Assembly (NCBI GenBank): GCA_965363355.1
Contig: CBDTTM010000020.1
Location: 1-22,611, forward strand
Source of the DNA: CBDTTM01 sp965363355
Lineage (GTDB): Bacteria; Bacillota; Negativicutes; Selenomonadales; Selenomonadaceae
Length of the DNA stretch: 22,611 bases
Direction of reading: 5' to 3'
Positions 22,002 through 22,611 of the stretch are shown here, piece after piece. The translations under genes and the position numbers were made by a program. The notes below the pieces were generated by a model, which was given only the letters and a program-made list of their open reading frames with translations, was not told the origin of the DNA and searched no databases. Position 1 is the first letter of the stretch. Every line of letters starts with the position of its first letter.

Positions 22002-22611
22002 GTGAAAAAGTATTTTTTTATTGTAATTATTCTTGTTTTTTCTGTTTTGTCCAGTCCTATTGCTTCTTGTACAGAACTAAGTGATGGGGATTTAGTTCCC
22101 GTTACAGGCGAGGGTGGAATTGCAGCAGGTAATCTTGCGCCCGCTTTAGATCTATATAATTTGAATGGAGATCTAAAGCATATTGTATTTAATAACTCTC
22201 CGACAATTATAGTTTCGCTATACACGTTAAATGGTGTTAGTAATAAAATAGAACAATTAGTGAATTTATATAAAGATCAAAATTATATTAAATTACTATT
22301 TATAGTGAGAGATGAGCCTGAATATGTAAAGGTATGGTTAATGAAACATGAATGCAATATTCCAGTTTATTTCGAACGGGGAAAAGAATTTTCAACTAAG
22401 TACAATATAGGCGTGCCAGCTATGGTTATTATTGATGAACATGGAATTGTTCGTTACAATAACATGCTTTGGGTTGATTTGGATTCCGTAGATAGTTTTA
22501 TGCAAAAATTGCTTTTAGGCAAAGAAAAGACAGAACCTCATTTATTATATTCAGCTCCGAAAAAAAACAAAAAGGAAGTACCAGATTTACTTGATATTGG
22601 TGCCAAGGTAC
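22002..22611 (+). CDS. Thioredoxin/TlpA-fold lipoprotein lacking CxxC (3' truncated by window)
   Basis: From GTG 22002 (GAAAGGA about 9 bases upstream) a frame of 203 codons stays open to the window end. Residues 1-23 are a lipoprotein signal: KK, a hydrophobic core, then the lipobox IASC with C23, so the product should be anchored outside the membrane. Residues about 43-165 follow the TlpA/ResA thioredoxin pattern: GNLAPALDLYNLNGDLKHI, then SPTIIVSLYTLNG where the active site belongs, then YNIGVPAMVIIDEHGIVRYN with the cis-proline loop. The WCxxC motif is absent, being replaced by YTLNGVSN, so disulfide chemistry is not expected. A lysine-rich linker (KKNKKE) follows and may lead to another domain beyond the edge. 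The stretch is AT-richer than the sugar operons. Confidence 0.72.
   Translation, partial: MKKYFFIVIILVFSVLSSPIASCTELSDGDLVPVTGEGGIAAGNLAPALDLYNLNGDLKHIVFNNSPTIIVSLYTLNGVSNKIEQLVNLYKDQNYIKLLFIVRDEPEYVKVWLMKHECNIPVYFERGKEFSTKYNIGVPAMVIIDEHGIVRYNNMLWVDLDSVDSFMQKLLLGKEKTEPHLLYSAPKKNKKEVPDLLDIGAKV

Noticed and set aside
21962..22225. 87-codon minus-strand frame over the lipoprotein gene
   Set aside because: The plus strand carries a signal peptide, lipobox and thioredoxin-like pattern in a frame open for 203 codons; the minus frame has no ribosome site or domain.
1..22611. CRISPR array, tRNA, rRNA, insertion sequence or prophage genes
   Set aside because: No regularly spaced repeats, no cloverleaf-like tRNA with its T-loop sequence, and no transposase, integrase or terminal inverted repeats were seen on either strand.

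Overview
The window reads as chromosomal DNA of an anaerobic, probably gut-associated member of the Bacillota. The composition is moderately AT-rich, Shine-Dalgarno sequences are strong (AGGAGG type), intrinsic terminators are crisp, and the gene content is dominated by sugar catabolism. I suspect Negativicutes (Selenomonas/Megamonas-like), but that is a guess from gene style; no rRNA or other phylogenetic marker is present.

Layout. (1) Positions 1-1659: the tail of an RpiR-type SIS-domain regulator and a terminator, then an AT-richer overlapping pair, a maltose-acetyltransferase-like hexapeptide acetyltransferase and a HAD hydrolase. (2) Positions 1646-8399: a sugar-acid catabolic locus. An IclR regulator, apparently on a leaderless mRNA, is followed by its own terminator. 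A strong promoter with two GTATATAC boxes then drives five genes: UxaA-family dehydratase, short-chain dehydrogenase, FucP-type permease, amidohydrolase-family lactonase fused to a RhaM-type mutarotase, and a DapA-family aldolase, closed by a terminator. The set matches the L-fucose/D-arabinose locus of Campylobacter jejuni (IclR, DapA, UxaA, FucX, FucP, amidohydrolase, mutarotase). The inferred route is sugar -> lactone -> aldonate -> 2-keto-3-deoxyaldonate -> pyruvate plus an aldehyde (L-lactaldehyde from L-fucose). (3) Positions 8427-10092: a stand-alone APC-family amino acid permease with its own promoter and terminator. (4) Positions 10295-18149: an alpha/beta-galactoside operon behind a good promoter and two LacI-family (cre-like) operators 108 bp apart: cytidylate-kinase-like protein, LacS-like GPH symporter without an EIIA domain, GH2 beta-galactosidase and GH36 alpha-galactosidase. 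(5) Positions 18178-20263: a TauE/SafE-type exporter and an unrecognised 80-residue protein, overlapping and read leftward, divergent from a LysR regulator. (6) Positions 20299-22611: a doubtful 47-codon ORF, a YczE/DUF6198-like membrane protein with a third GTATATAC box over its promoter, a convergent peptide-deformylase-like gene sharing a bidirectional terminator, and the start of a lipoprotein with a thioredoxin/TlpA fold that lacks the CxxC motif and runs off the right edge.

Most noteworthy are the lactonase-mutarotase fusion inside a Campylobacter-like fucose module, the repeated GTATATAC element shared by the fucose promoter and a distant membrane-protein promoter, the leaderless IclR gene, and the cysteine-less thioredoxin-like lipoprotein. 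I saw no CRISPR array, tRNA, rRNA, transposase or phage gene.
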